Source: Hominiventricola filiformis
GTDB taxonomy: Bacteria > Bacillota > Clostridia > Lachnospirales > Lachnospiraceae
DNA: 64,000 nucleotides
NCBI RefSeq assembly: GCF_020686965.1
Contig: NZ_JAJEPS010000007.1
Coordinates: 111,555 to 175,554, forward strand
Direction: 5' to 3'
Numbering within the stretch: the first letter of the stretch is position 1; each line of letters starts with the position of its first letter. The notes beneath the pieces are model-generated. The model ran no database searches. It was not told the origin of the DNA and was given only the letters and a program-made list of their open reading frames with translations. Shown piece by piece: positions 26,654-34,999 of the stretch. The position numbers and the translations under genes were made by a program.

Positions 26654-27598
26654 TTGGATAAAATAGCAGTTTTAATTCCGTGCTACAATGAAGAAAAAAC
26701 CGTGGAAAAGGTAGTACGTGATTTTCGTCAGGTGCTGCCGGAAGCAGTGATCTATGTATATGATAATAATTCCTCTGATCGGACTGTGGAACTGGCTGAG
26801 AAGGCAGGTGCAGTGGTTCGTCATGAGTATCTGCAGGGAAAAGGAAATGTTATCCGCAGGATGTTCCGTGAGATCGATGCGGAAGTTTATATTATGACAG
26901 ATGGTGATGACACTTACCCGGCGGAGTTTGCCAGAGAGATGGTGGACAAGGTACTTCATCATCAGTCTGACATGGTAGTGGGAGATCGCCTTTCTTCTAC
27001 GTATTTTACGGAGAACAAGCGTCCGTTCCATAATTTTGGAAATTCACTGGTGCGCGGCACGATCAACAAGCTGTTCCACACGGAGATCAAGGATATCATG
27101 ACCGGATACCGGGCATTCAGCTATCAGTTTGTGAAGACATTCCCGGTACTTTCCAAGGGATTTGAGATTGAGACAGAGATGACCATCCACGCAGCAGATA
27201 AAAATATGCAGGTGGATAATGTGGTTATCGAATACCGTGACCGTCCGGAGGGTAGTGAGTCAAAGTTGAATACCTACTCTGATGGAGCCAAGGTACTGAT
27301 GAGCATTGCAAAGCTTTACCGGAATTATAAGCCCATGCATTTTTTTGGAATTATGGCACTGCTGCTCACGATTATCAGTGCCGGATTTTTCTGTCCGGTG
27401 CTGGCAGAGTATGTGGCGACCGGACTGGTGCCAAAGTTCCCCACATTGATTGTCTGCGGCTTTACGCTGATGGCAGCTATTCAGTCTGTATTTGCTGGAC
27501 TCATTCTGGCAGCAGGGGCGCAGAGGAGCCGGCAGGAGTTTGAGATGCATCTGATGCAGGTGGATATACGCTATAAGGAGCTTAAGAAAGATGAGTGA
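26654..27598 (+). CDS. Family 2 glycosyltransferase, polyprenol-phosphate sugar synthase type
   Basis: 314 residues. The GT-A domain starts MDKIAVLIPCYNEEKTVEKVV; the metal-binding motif is DGDDTYPAE (residues about 90-98). GFEIETEMTIHA and EYRDRPEGSESKLNTYSDG are conserved in dolichol/polyprenol-phosphate mannose or glucose synthases. Two C-terminal membrane helices follow (FFGIMALLLTIISAGFF and LIVCGFTLMAAIQSVFAGLILAAG). I use the TTG at 26654 because GGGAGAAG lies five bases before it and the protein then begins as its relatives do. The last eight bases overlap the next gene, so the two membrane proteins probably act in one cell-surface glycosylation step. Confidence 0.85.
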   Translation: MDKIAVLIPCYNEEKTVEKVVRDFRQVLPEAVIYVYDNNSSDRTVELAEKAGAVVRHEYLQGKGNVIRRMFREIDAEVYIMTDGDDTYPAEFAREMVDKVLHHQSDMVVGDRLSSTYFTENKRPFHNFGNSLVRGTINKLFHTEIKDIMTGYRAFSYQFVKTFPVLSKGFEIETEMTIHAADKNMQVDNVVIEYRDRPEGSESKLNTYSDGAKVLMSIAKLYRNYKPMHFFGIMALLLTIISAGFFCPVLAEYVATGLVPKFPTLIVCGFTLMAAIQSVFAGLILAAGAQRSRQEFEMHLMQVDIRYKELKKDE

Positions 27599-29234
27599 CA
27601 GACTGATCAGGCATCTGAAAAATATCAGACTATGGATTTTTACAGTAACAGGCGGCATATTATTTGCCGCCTTTGATCGTTGTGGATATATGCTGAAACA
27701 GTATGGTTCCATCTGGGCTGTATCGGAAAATCCGCTGCATCGGACCATTTTTCACAGGATTCTGTGTGTACTTCCTTTTTATCTGGCAGGTATGCTGCTG
27801 GCAGTTCTGTTTATGGATTTTCTGCGGGGAAGATTTGGCAGGAGAGGCAGTATCCGGAATATCCGCTGGGAACTGTTCTGCAGGTGGAGATACTGGGGAG
27901 CGGTTATGTGGGGTGTTTATTTTGTCAGTTTCCTGCCTGCATTTCTGGGAGGATTTCCCGGGATTTTTGCGGCGGATGCACCCAACCAGGTAGGATGGAC
28001 GTTTTCCGGATGGCTGACAGCCCATCATCCGCTGGTTCATACCGGTCTTCTGTGCGGAATTTTTACGGTGGTCAGAAATCTGGGCGGCAGTGATAATCTG
28101 GCAGCGGCAGTGTATTCGCTTCTTCAGATGGCAGTGATGGCGGGGATTTTTACGGCAATTTCCCGTTTTTTACGAAAAGAACATGCACCGGTGTGGCTGC
28201 AGATCGGAACCGTCGTGTATTTATGCCTGTTCCCATTTCATGGAATGATGGCGGTTTATACAACAAAGGATACCGTGTTTGCAGGAATCTTTGTCCTGTG
28301 TGTGATCCGGATTTACCGTATGTGTACCCGTCCGGAGAACTGGCTGAATGGGCTCGTGAGAATTGTGGGAGCGGTGCTTTTGTTTGTCCTTTTATTTCTG
28401 TTCCGGAATAACGGAATGCATACGTTATTGTTGTGCGCGCCGTTTCTGCTGTTTTTTCTGAAAAAATACCGGAAAACACTGACAGCTATTTTTCTGTGTG
28501 TACTTCTGGCATACATTTTTTACAACGGACCATTATTGAAAATACTGCATGCGGAACCCGGCAACAGCCGTGAAGCTTACAGTATTGTTATGCAGACACT
28601 GGGACGCACTTATGTAAGCGGCGGGAAAATCACGGAGGAAGAGTGGCAGGTAATCCGTCCGGTGATGGATGAAGAAACGCTGGCCCAGTATACTCCGAAC
28701 CTGTCCGACCCCATTAAAAATCAATTCCATACGGATGCCTTTAACGAGGAAAAAGGAGCATTTTTAAAGGCGTGGCTTCAGATTGGATGGAGAAATAAAA
28801 AGACATATATCGATGCATTTTTAAATACGACAGCGGCATTCTGGTATCCGGATACGGAGGAAGAATATCTGGATTTTGTCTGCTTCAATATTCAAAAAGA
28901 TGATCCGAACTATCCTCACGTGGAGATGAGACCGATAAGTCAGGCTTTTTATCGATATTATACGGCAATTGGGAGTGAGGCTGCATTCAGAAAGATTCCT
29001 GTGATCCGGCAACTCCTTTCTATGGGACTGTATTTCTGGCTCATGGTAGCTGCGGCACTTTATGTGATTTATCGGAAGGAATATATGCGGCTTTTATGGA
29101 TGCTGCCATTCTGGACGTATATGGGAACCAGTCTGCTGGGACCGGCAGCTCTGATCCGGTACAGTTATCCGGTGATGCTTGGCGCACCGATCTTCCTGTA
29201 TTTTTGTGTAAAAAGAAAAAGAACCGGGGCATAG
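27591..29234 (+). CDS. Polytopic membrane protein (DUF6020-like), possible GT-C glycosyltransferase
   Basis: 547 residues with roughly eleven hydrophobic segments. The first extracytoplasmic region contains FPGIFAADAPNQVGW and AHHPLVHTG, an acidic and His-rich patch typical of DUF6020 proteins of Lachnospiraceae and compatible with a GT-C enzyme active site. A soluble loop at about 325-465 contains NSREAYSIVMQTLGRTYVSGGKIT. Overlap with the upstream polyprenol-phosphate sugar synthase supports use of the lipid-linked sugar made by that enzyme, but no substrate or acceptor can be named. Its stop sits inside a bidirectional terminator shared with the convergent Cys-rich gene. Confidence 0.7.
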   Translation: MSDRLIRHLKNIRLWIFTVTGGILFAAFDRCGYMLKQYGSIWAVSENPLHRTIFHRILCVLPFYLAGMLLAVLFMDFLRGRFGRRGSIRNIRWELFCRWRYWGAVMWGVYFVSFLPAFLGGFPGIFAADAPNQVGWTFSGWLTAHHPLVHTGLLCGIFTVVRNLGGSDNLAAAVYSLLQMAVMAGIFTAISRFLRKEHAPVWLQIGTVVYLCLFPFHGMMAVYTTKDTVFAGIFVLCVIRIYRMCTRPENWLNGLVRIVGAVLLFVLLFLFRNNGMHTLLLCAPFLLFFLKKYRKTLTAIFLCVLLAYIFYNGPLLKILHAEPGNSREAYSIVMQTLGRTYVSGGKITEEEWQVIRPVMDEETLAQYTPNLSDPIKNQFHTDAFNEEKGAFLKAWLQIGWRNKKTYIDAFLNTTAAFWYPDTEEEYLDFVCFNIQKDDPNYPHVEMRPISQAFYRYYTAIGSEAAFRKIPVIRQLLSMGLYFWLMVAAALYVIYRKEYMRLLWMLPFWTYMGTSLLGPAALIRYSYPVMLGAPIFLYFCVKRKRTGA

Positions 29235-29256
29235 AATAGAACAGCCCCGGTTTTTA
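29222..29256. terminator. Bidirectional terminator
   Basis: AACCGGGGC (29222-29230) pairs with GCCCCGGTT (29244-29252). TTTTTAT follows on +, and CTTTTTCTTTTT follows on -, so it can stop both the membrane-protein transcript and the Cys-rich gene transcript. Confidence 0.85.
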
Positions 29257-29268
29257 TCGTATGGGAAA

Positions 29269-29517
29269 CTATCGCCCACAGTCATCGAATGGCGGGCGGG
29301 GAGGTCTCGGAGGAGGTGGTGTCTGGCAGAGGGGTTCAGAAGGCATGCATCCGCCTGACTGACATCCACCCTCCGGTCTTCCGGGGCAGATCGGTTTTGG
29401 TTTGTCACATCCGCAGGACGGATTTCCACAGGAATTGCATCTGCAGGAATTACATCTGCAGGAATTCCCGCCGCCGCACCAGCACAGAAGCAGTAAAATC
29501 CATATCCAATTGTTCAT
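29269..29517 (-). CDS. Cysteine-rich mini-protein (14 Cys in 82 aa)
   Basis: 82 residues. It starts MNNWIWILLLLCWCGGG, a short hydrophobic stretch, then CRCNSCRCNSCGNPSCGC, and ends in a proline-arginine tail PPPPRPPRPPFDDCGR. Fourteen cysteines are spread over positions 12 to 80. The CRCNS unit is a 15-bp tandem repeat in the DNA around 29437-29466. AAAGGAG sits seven bases before the ATG and a terminator follows, so it looks genuinely expressed. Database entries called chorion-class high-cysteine HCB protein 13 have this character, but that name says nothing about function. Metal binding, a disulfide-rich surface peptide or a spore-coat part are all possible. Confidence 0.75.
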   Translation of the reverse strand: MNNWIWILLLLCWCGGGNSCRCNSCRCNSCGNPSCGCDKPKPICPGRPEGGCQSGGCMPSEPLCQTPPPPRPPRPPFDDCGR

Positions 29518-29561
29518 GTTTTCAACTCCTTTCTGCTATAGACTATGCAGAAAGCCATTTC

Positions 29562-29590
29562 TTGACAAAAAAGGAATCAACTGCTATATT
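29562..29590 (+). promoter_or_regulatory. Sigma-A promoter of glnA
   Basis: TTGACA (29562-29567), 17 bases, TATATT (29585-29590). A hairpin lies a few bases into the predicted transcript. Confidence 0.85.
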
Positions 29591-29603
29591 GCAAGTAAGA
29601 AAC

Positions 29604-29640
29604 AAGGGCGTTTTCATCAGGTGGATTACGCCCTTTTATC
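29604..29640 (+). promoter_or_regulatory. Terminator-like hairpin in the glnA leader (candidate attenuator)
   Basis: AAGGGCGT (29604-29611) pairs with ACGCCCTT (29628-29635) and is followed by TTATC. It lies between the glnA promoter and the ribosome binding site, so it can only act on glnA transcription. An ANTAR-domain protein, a class of RNA-binding antiterminators, is encoded directly after glnA. I do not see a clear pair of ANTAR hexaloops. Confidence 0.55.
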
Positions 29641-29670
29641 ATACTCAAAAATCGGAAAAGGAGCATGGAA

Positions 29671-30999
29671 ATGAGATATACGAAGAAAGATATTCTGGAG
29701 ATGGTAGAAGAAGAGGATGTGGAATTTGTCCGTTTACAGTTCACAGATCTGTTCGGCAATATGAAAAATGTGGCAATCACAGCCAGTCATCTGAAAAAAG
29801 CACTGGATAATAAAGTGATGTTTGATGGTTCTTCCGCAGAAGGATTTGTTCGCGTGGAAGAGAGTGATATGTATCTGTATCCGGATTACGGTACATTCGC
29901 AACATTTCCATGGAGACCCCAGCAGGGGAAAGTAGCCCGTCTGATCTGTGATGTGTATCGTCCTGACGGCACCTGCTATGAGGGGGATCCCCGGTATATT
30001 CTGAAAAAAGTGGTCAGCGAAGCAGCTGCCCTTGGCTATACCTTTAATGTGGGACCAGAGTGCGAGTTCTTCCTGTACCATGTGGATGATGATGGAATGC
30101 CGACTACCATCACCCATGAGCAGGCAGGATATTTTGATATGGGACCTCTGGATTTCGGAGAAAATGCCAGAAGAGATATGGTACTGACGCTGGAGGATAT
30201 GGGATTTGAAGTGGAATCTTCCCACCATGAAAATGCGCCGGCACAGCATGAGATTGACTTCAAATATGACGAGGCGCTGCAGACAGCAGATAACATTAGC
30301 ACATTTAAACTTGTGGTCAAAACTATCGCGAAGCGCCATGGTCTTCATGCAACCTTTATGCCAAAGCCGAAAAATGGTGTGGATGGTTCCGGCATGCATA
30401 TTAACATGTCTCTGTCCCGTGACGGCAGAAACATTTTCCAGGACAGCCATGATCCTAACGGACTGAGCCAGGAGGCATACTATTTCCTGGGAGGAATTCT
30501 GAAACATATTAAAGGAATGACGCTGATTTTGAATCCGCTGGTGAATTCCTATAAGCGTCTGATGCCTGGATACGAGGCACCGACCCATATTGCATGGTCA
30601 GGCAGAAACCGGACACCCCTGATCCGTATTCCGGCAACCCGCGGAGAGGAGACCCGAATCGAACTCCGTTCTCCGGATCCGGCATGCAACCCGTATCTGG
30701 CACTGGCAATCTGTCTTGCTGCAGGTCTTGACGGCATAAAGAATAAGATTGTTCCGCCGGATGCCATGGAAGGAAATATGCATCTGCTGACTCCAAAAGA
30801 ACTGGAAGAACGCGGAATAGAAAGTCTTCCGAAGAACCTGCAGGAGGCAGTGGAGGAGTTTGAAAAGGATCCGCTGATGAAAGAAGTGCTGGGAGAGGAA
30901 GTCTGCGGCAAATATAGTATGGCGAAAAAAAAAGAATGGGAAGACTATAATGCCACCGTATCTCAGTGGGAGATTGACAGTTATCTTCTGAGAATTTAG
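29671..30999 (+). CDS. glnA: Type I glutamine synthetase
   Basis: 442 residues; makes glutamine from glutamate, ammonia and ATP. Family motifs in order: MFDGSSAEGFVRVEESDMYLYPD, GPECEFFLY, HHENAPAQHEIDF, KPKNGVDGSGMHINMSL, NPLVNSYKRLMPGYEAPTHIAWSGRNRTPLIRIP and TRIELRSPDPACNPYLA. The adenylylation tyrosine loop of enteric enzymes is absent, fitting the shorter Gram-positive form. The ATG at 29671 is chosen over one at 29665, because AAAAGGAG would be only one base from the earlier codon. The leader hairpin and the ANTAR regulator downstream suggest nitrogen-responsive attenuation. Confidence 0.96.
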   Translation: MRYTKKDILEMVEEEDVEFVRLQFTDLFGNMKNVAITASHLKKALDNKVMFDGSSAEGFVRVEESDMYLYPDYGTFATFPWRPQQGKVARLICDVYRPDGTCYEGDPRYILKKVVSEAAALGYTFNVGPECEFFLYHVDDDGMPTTITHEQAGYFDMGPLDFGENARRDMVLTLEDMGFEVESSHHENAPAQHEIDFKYDEALQTADNISTFKLVVKTIAKRHGLHATFMPKPKNGVDGSGMHINMSLSRDGRNIFQDSHDPNGLSQEAYYFLGGILKHIKGMTLILNPLVNSYKRLMPGYEAPTHIAWSGRNRTPLIRIPATRGEETRIELRSPDPACNPYLALAICLAAGLDGIKNKIVPPDAMEGNMHLLTPKELEERGIESLPKNLQEAVEEFEKDPLMKEVLGEEVCGKYSMAKKKEWEDYNATVSQWEIDSYLLRI

Positions 31000-31000
31000 C

Positions 31001-31032
31001 CCCTTTTGTTATTTGATACGATAACAGAAGGG
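31001..31032 (+). promoter_or_regulatory. Long hairpin between glnA and the ANTAR gene
   Basis: CCCTTTTGTTAT (31001-31012) pairs fully with ATAACAGAAGGG (31021-31032), twelve base pairs with one G-U and an eight-base loop. The 3' arm contains AAGGG, ten bases before the ANTAR start codon at 31043, so folding could hide its ribosome binding site. Confidence 0.6.
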
Positions 31033-31042
31033 ATGTGGTAGA

Positions 31043-31591
31043 ATGAACGGCATTATTGTTGTATTCCCGAAAATAGAGGATGGGAAAAGTGTCCGAAATC
31101 TGCTGGTAAGATATGGATATGAGGTAACGGCTGTCTGCACCCAGGGGGCGCAGGTGCTGAACTATATTGACACCATGAATGATGGAATCATCATCAGTGG
31201 GTACAGATTCCCGGATATGTATTATTTTGATCTGAAACATTCTCTGACACCGGGATTTGACATGCTGCTGATGGCCTCTCAGAGAGTGTGCGGGGAATGC
31301 ATGGATCATGAAATTGTCTGCGTTACCATGCCCCTGAAGGTGCAGGATCTGATCAGCACGGTGGAAATGATGTGCATGAATCAGGCGCGCAGAAGGAAAA
31401 AGCTCCGTTCCAGGCCAAAACAGCGTACAGAAGAAGAAAAGAAAATTTTATGGGAAGCCAAGGCAGTGCTGATGGAACGAAATCATATGACTGAGGAAGA
31501 AGCACACCGTTACATACAAAAATGCAGCATGGACAGCGGCACTTCTCTTACAGAGACGGCACAGATGGTGCTGAGCATGATTAAGCTGTGA
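31043..31591 (+). CDS. ANTAR-domain response-regulator-like antiterminator
   Basis: 182 residues. The first 115 form a receiver-like domain (MNGIIVVFPKIEDGKSVRNLLVRYGYEVTAV) lacking a clear phospho-acceptor acidic pocket. The C-terminal 55 residues are an ANTAR domain with the expected three helices: EEEKKILWEAKAVLMERNHMTEEEAHRYIQKCSMDSGTSLTETAQMVL. ANTAR proteins bind paired RNA hairpins and prevent termination, often in nitrogen genes. It follows glnA by 43 bases across a 12-bp hairpin. Basic residues (RRRKKLRSRPKQR) join the domains. Control of the glnA leader is a reasonable inference from position only. Confidence 0.85.
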   Translation: MNGIIVVFPKIEDGKSVRNLLVRYGYEVTAVCTQGAQVLNYIDTMNDGIIISGYRFPDMYYFDLKHSLTPGFDMLLMASQRVCGECMDHEIVCVTMPLKVQDLISTVEMMCMNQARRRKKLRSRPKQRTEEEKKILWEAKAVLMERNHMTEEEAHRYIQKCSMDSGTSLTETAQMVLSMIKL

Positions 31592-31597
31592 ATAGTC

Positions 31598-31626
31598 TTG
31601 TACAGGATGGATATTTTTGCTATAGT
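31598..31626 (+). promoter_or_regulatory. Sigma-A promoter of dapF
   Basis: TTGTAC (31598-31603), 17 bases, TATAGT (31621-31626). The dapF start codon is 35 bases downstream of the -10. Confidence 0.7.
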
Positions 31627-31661
31627 TAAACAAGATATGTGTTAACAGGAAGGGGATTTCT

Positions 31662-32516
31662 ATGAAATTTACAAAGATGCACGGAATTGGCAATGACTAT
31701 GTGTATGTGGACTGCACGAAGAAAGATCTTGCCCATACATCTGAGATTGCAAAATATGTGAGCGACCGTCATTTTGGAATTGGTTCAGACGGAATGATTT
31801 TGATTAAATCATCAGAAAAAGCAGATTTTCAGATGGATATGTACAATGCGGATGGCTCCCGTGGCGAGATGTGCGGAAACGGAATCCGCTGTGTGGCAAA
31901 GTATGTCTATGATCATCATCTGACGGATAAAACAGAGATCTCCATCGATACACTGGCAGGTATCAAATATCTGAAACTGACTGTGGAAAATGGAAAAGTA
32001 GTGAAAGTCCGGGTTAATATGGGACAGCCGATTCTTGCTCCGGACAGGATTCCGGTAATCGCTGAGAAGGAACCGGTAGTGGCAGAACCCATTAAAGTGT
32101 GCGGGAAAGAATGGAAGATGACCTGTGTTTCCATGGGAAATCCCCATGCAGTGATCTTCATTGATACACCGGTAAAAGAATTCCCGCTGGAGGAAATAGG
32201 ACCGCATTTTGAAAATCATGCACGTTTCCCGAAGCGAACTAATACCGAGTTTGTAAGAGTGTTGGACCGCCAGACACTGGAAATGCGCGTGTGGGAGCGA
32301 GGCTCCGGAGAAACGCTGGCCTGCGGAACTGGCACCTGTGCGACTGTAGTGGCAGGAGTACTGAATGGACTGTGCGACCGGAAAGCAGTGGTTCATCTGC
32401 TGGGAGGAGATCTGGAGATCGAGTGGAACGAGGATGATAACTGTGTTTATATGACTGGTTCCGCAACTGAGGTATTTGAGGGCGAGATTACACTTCCGGA
32501 GGAAATGACAGAGTGA
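31662..32516 (+). CDS. dapF: Diaminopimelate epimerase
   Basis: 284 residues; converts LL- to meso-diaminopimelate for peptidoglycan and lysine. The two catalytic cysteines lie in NADGSRGEMCGNGIRCVAKY and ACGTGTCATV, the paired DapF signatures. MKFTKMHGIGNDYVYVD and RHFGIGSDG at the N-terminus and ERGSGETLACGTG complete the active site. Length is normal and AAGGGGAT precedes the ATG. It has its own promoter. Its stop overlaps the GTG start of the following membrane protein by four bases. Confidence 0.97.
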   Translation: MKFTKMHGIGNDYVYVDCTKKDLAHTSEIAKYVSDRHFGIGSDGMILIKSSEKADFQMDMYNADGSRGEMCGNGIRCVAKYVYDHHLTDKTEISIDTLAGIKYLKLTVENGKVVKVRVNMGQPILAPDRIPVIAEKEPVVAEPIKVCGKEWKMTCVSMGNPHAVIFIDTPVKEFPLEEIGPHFENHARFPKRTNTEFVRVLDRQTLEMRVWERGSGETLACGTGTCATVVAGVLNGLCDRKAVVHLLGGDLEIEWNEDDNCVYMTGSATEVFEGEITLPEEMTE

Positions 32517-34594
32517 AGATCTGGAACAATTGCAGGAAAGCAGGATATGTGATTCTGTTTGCTGCGGTGATTTCCATGAGCGCCTATATTTTCTACGGTG
32601 CTGTGGACACGCTGAAATATGCGGATGCACTTGAAAATGTGATAAACGGAAGGACGGTTCCTGTGGTGATATCAGGAACCGTCCTTTTGCTGGCTATATT
32701 TGCTGTTGCGATACTGACCAAGGTGCTTCCGGCGATGGAAAAACGCTTTTCAAAGACAGTGGTGGTGCTCGGAAGCCTCATGGTTCTGGTGCAGATTCTG
32801 ACAGTACTGGTGCTGCGGACATCGCTTCGGCAGGATCATTTGAAAATATTTGACACAGCGGTGGCTCTGCTGGAATATCCGACGATTGCGGAAACGCATT
32901 TCAGCCAGTACTTCATGAAGTACCCCAATAACATTCCTATGTGCATTTTTACGTATGGATGGTTAAAGCTGGCTTCACTTTTTGGAATTCCGGAAAGCAG
33001 CTGGATGGATTTTATGAAAATCATCAACGTTGTGTTTATGAATCTGGGAATGTGGGCAGTTTTTGATCTGATTCGAAGACATCGTTCCAAAAAGACCGCT
33101 CTTTGTTTTCTTTTGTTTTTGATTGTCAATCCTCTGTGGTATCTTCTGGCAGAGATGTATTACACATCAACTATTTCCCTGGCATTTTCCATGGGAGGTA
33201 TCTGGTTTTTTGACCGGGCAGGAGAAGAAAAGAATATGGTCAGAAAACTGCTCCAGTATGTCGGTATGGGTCTTCTTCTGGCGGTTGGGTATAAGATCCG
33301 GGCGACGGTGATTCTGACGATATTATCTTTACTTGTTTATACGGTATTCACATTGGATGAAGAAAAAATAACAGAATGGAAAAAACGGATTGTTTCCTGG
33401 GGGCTTTCCCTGGCAGCAGTTTTGTTTGGCCTTCTGCTGGTGTTTGCCGTCTACGGAAGGGCAGAACAGCAATATGCGGGCTTTGACCCGGCAAAGACAG
33501 GTTATCCCACGGTACACTGGATTATGATGAGTGCCCAGGGGGATGGCCAGTACAACAGTGCGGATGATGCTTTTACAGGCTCTTTTGACACGAAAGCGGA
33601 GCGGACGGCAGCAGATCTTGCGGAGCTTCGCCACCGGGTAGGAGAGATGGGACCGGGCGGACTTCTGACTCTGTTCCGGAATAAACTAAGGGTGGCATTT
33701 TCGGATGGAACGGATGACTACTATGCCCTGTTCCGTACCATGCAGTCACCATCCCGGCTGCAAAAGTATATCAATGGCGGCAGATCAGACCTGCTGGCAT
33801 TCTATCTCCACAGCTATCATGGTCTTCTTATGGGGATGGTGCTGCTGGCGCTTATTTACCGGGCCTGGAAAGGGAAACCGGAGCTCTGGGATGTGCTGAT
33901 CATCAATTTGTGCGGTGCGTACCTGTTCTATCTCATCTGGGAAGTGGATCAGGCTTACAGCATTCCGTTTCTGCTCATCCTGACGGCACTGGGCGCGGAA
34001 GGAATTTCCTTAAGTGTGGAGGATGCCAGCCGGCCGGAACGGGAACTGCCGGAATTTTTTGGGTGGATTCCGGCTGTCTCTGGCGGTATCCTGCTGGTGG
34101 AAGTATTAGCTGTTGTTCTGGTGATGAAGGTGACCGGTCTGCCGGTCCGGGATTATGCAGTGCTGCAGGATCAGGAGACCAGTGACCAGCTGACGCTGCA
34201 GACGGATTTTGCTCAGACCTTCCGAACCGGAAAAGCATTTGACCATCTGGATCTCTGGGTGGCCAACTGGGACGGCGGAGCCAATGATTCGGTCTATGAT
34301 GTGACGATTCTTGACGAGTCCGGCATAGCCGTAGCCACAGGACAGGTGATCGGCGCGGAAGCGCCCTGTATGTCTCCTTATACCATCGCATTTGACCGGG
34401 TACAGCCGGATCATGCAGAGACCTATACCATTCGGGTGGCTATTCAAAATCCGGACTGTGTCATTAAGACAGATTTTCTTTATTACCAGAGCACCTGTGA
34501 TCTGTATGCGGACGGCGCACTCTATACTTCACAGGAAGAACAGAAGGTAGATCTGGCCTTTGCGGTATATTCTGAAAATTTTTCTGACAAATAA
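32513..34594 (+). CDS. Large polytopic membrane protein, GT-C-like, unknown substrate
   Basis: 693 residues with about twelve hydrophobic segments in the first 510 and a soluble C-terminal domain of about 150 residues. The region after the third segment, RQDHLKIFDTAVALLEY, then FMKYPNNIPMCIFTYG, resembles the acidic first loop of GT-C glycosyltransferases of the PMT/ArnT type, but I cannot place the family. The C-terminal part reads like a beta-sandwich (DFAQTFRTGKAFDHLDLWVANWDGGANDSVYDVTILDE). The GTG start overlaps the dapF stop, so it is translated from the dapF message. A cell-wall or teichoic acid glycosylation role is inference only. Confidence 0.6.
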   Translation: MKIWNNCRKAGYVILFAAVISMSAYIFYGAVDTLKYADALENVINGRTVPVVISGTVLLLAIFAVAILTKVLPAMEKRFSKTVVVLGSLMVLVQILTVLVLRTSLRQDHLKIFDTAVALLEYPTIAETHFSQYFMKYPNNIPMCIFTYGWLKLASLFGIPESSWMDFMKIINVVFMNLGMWAVFDLIRRHRSKKTALCFLLFLIVNPLWYLLAEMYYTSTISLAFSMGGIWFFDRAGEEKNMVRKLLQYVGMGLLLAVGYKIRATVILTILSLLVYTVFTLDEEKITEWKKRIVSWGLSLAAVLFGLLLVFAVYGRAEQQYAGFDPAKTGYPTVHWIMMSAQGDGQYNSADDAFTGSFDTKAERTAADLAELRHRVGEMGPGGLLTLFRNKLRVAFSDGTDDYYALFRTMQSPSRLQKYINGGRSDLLAFYLHSYHGLLMGMVLLALIYRAWKGKPELWDVLIINLCGAYLFYLIWEVDQAYSIPFLLILTALGAEGISLSVEDASRPERELPEFFGWIPAVSGGILLVEVLAVVLVMKVTGLPVRDYAVLQDQETSDQLTLQTDFAQTFRTGKAFDHLDLWVANWDGGANDSVYDVTILDESGIAVATGQVIGAEAPCMSPYTIAFDRVQPDHAETYTIRVAIQNPDCVIKTDFLYYQSTCDLYADGALYTSQEEQKVDLAFAVYSENFSDK

Positions 34595-34615
34595 TAAAAA
34601 ACTATAAATTTTTCC

Positions 34616-34644
34616 TTGCAAAGAAAAAATACTTGTGCTAGGAT
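34616..34644 (+). promoter_or_regulatory. Sigma-A promoter of the aspS-gatCAB T-box leader
   Basis: TTGCAA (34616-34621), 17 bases, TAGGAT (34639-34644). Confidence 0.65.
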
Positions 34645-34651
34645 TATGCTC

Positions 34652-34936
34652 AAATAAAAAAAGGCGAAGAACAGGACTCTTGCCTTGCAGAGACCGACAG
34701 GAATATGGCGTCACCGACTGAGAGCGCCGTTTGGAGGAGCAGGTAAAGGGAACACTTGGGAGCTGTCCGGTCGAAAGAAGAGTAGGCCGGTTCCGTGAGC
34801 ATACGTTACATGCAAAAGAGAGGAGCGCAGTTTTTTTATTGAAAGACATGCACTCAATGCGGGTGGTACCGCGGGAGATAGAATTGATTCGTCCCGTCCC
34901 GGAATATTCACAGTATTCCGAGACGGGATTTTTTTG
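34652..34936 (+). promoter_or_regulatory. T-box leader of aspS-gatCAB (tRNA-Asn sensing; specifier AAC)
   Basis: The T-box sequence GGTGGTACCGCGGG is at 34862-34875. The terminator pairs CCCGTC and CGGAATA (34893-34907) with TATTCCG and GACGGG (34914-34927), followed by seven T. By comparison with the valS and tyrS leaders, the specifier is the triplet five bases before GGAGC (34759-34763), which is AAC at 34751-34753, an asparagine codon. No GAC lies at that position. This leader occupies the gap of about 400 bases before aspS. Confidence 0.92.
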
Positions 34937-34999
34937 TGCGAGCAACGAGCCGGGCAAACATCCCCCGTCCCGGAAGCCAGATTCAGGAGGAATGAGAAT

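Noticed and set aside
29437..29466. Short tandem repeat as a mobile or satellite element
   Set aside because: It encodes the CRCNS units of the cysteine-rich protein in frame.
29604..29640. A classical two-hexaloop ANTAR target in the glnA leader
   Set aside because: Only one clear hairpin is present, with a 16-base loop instead of a hexaloop.
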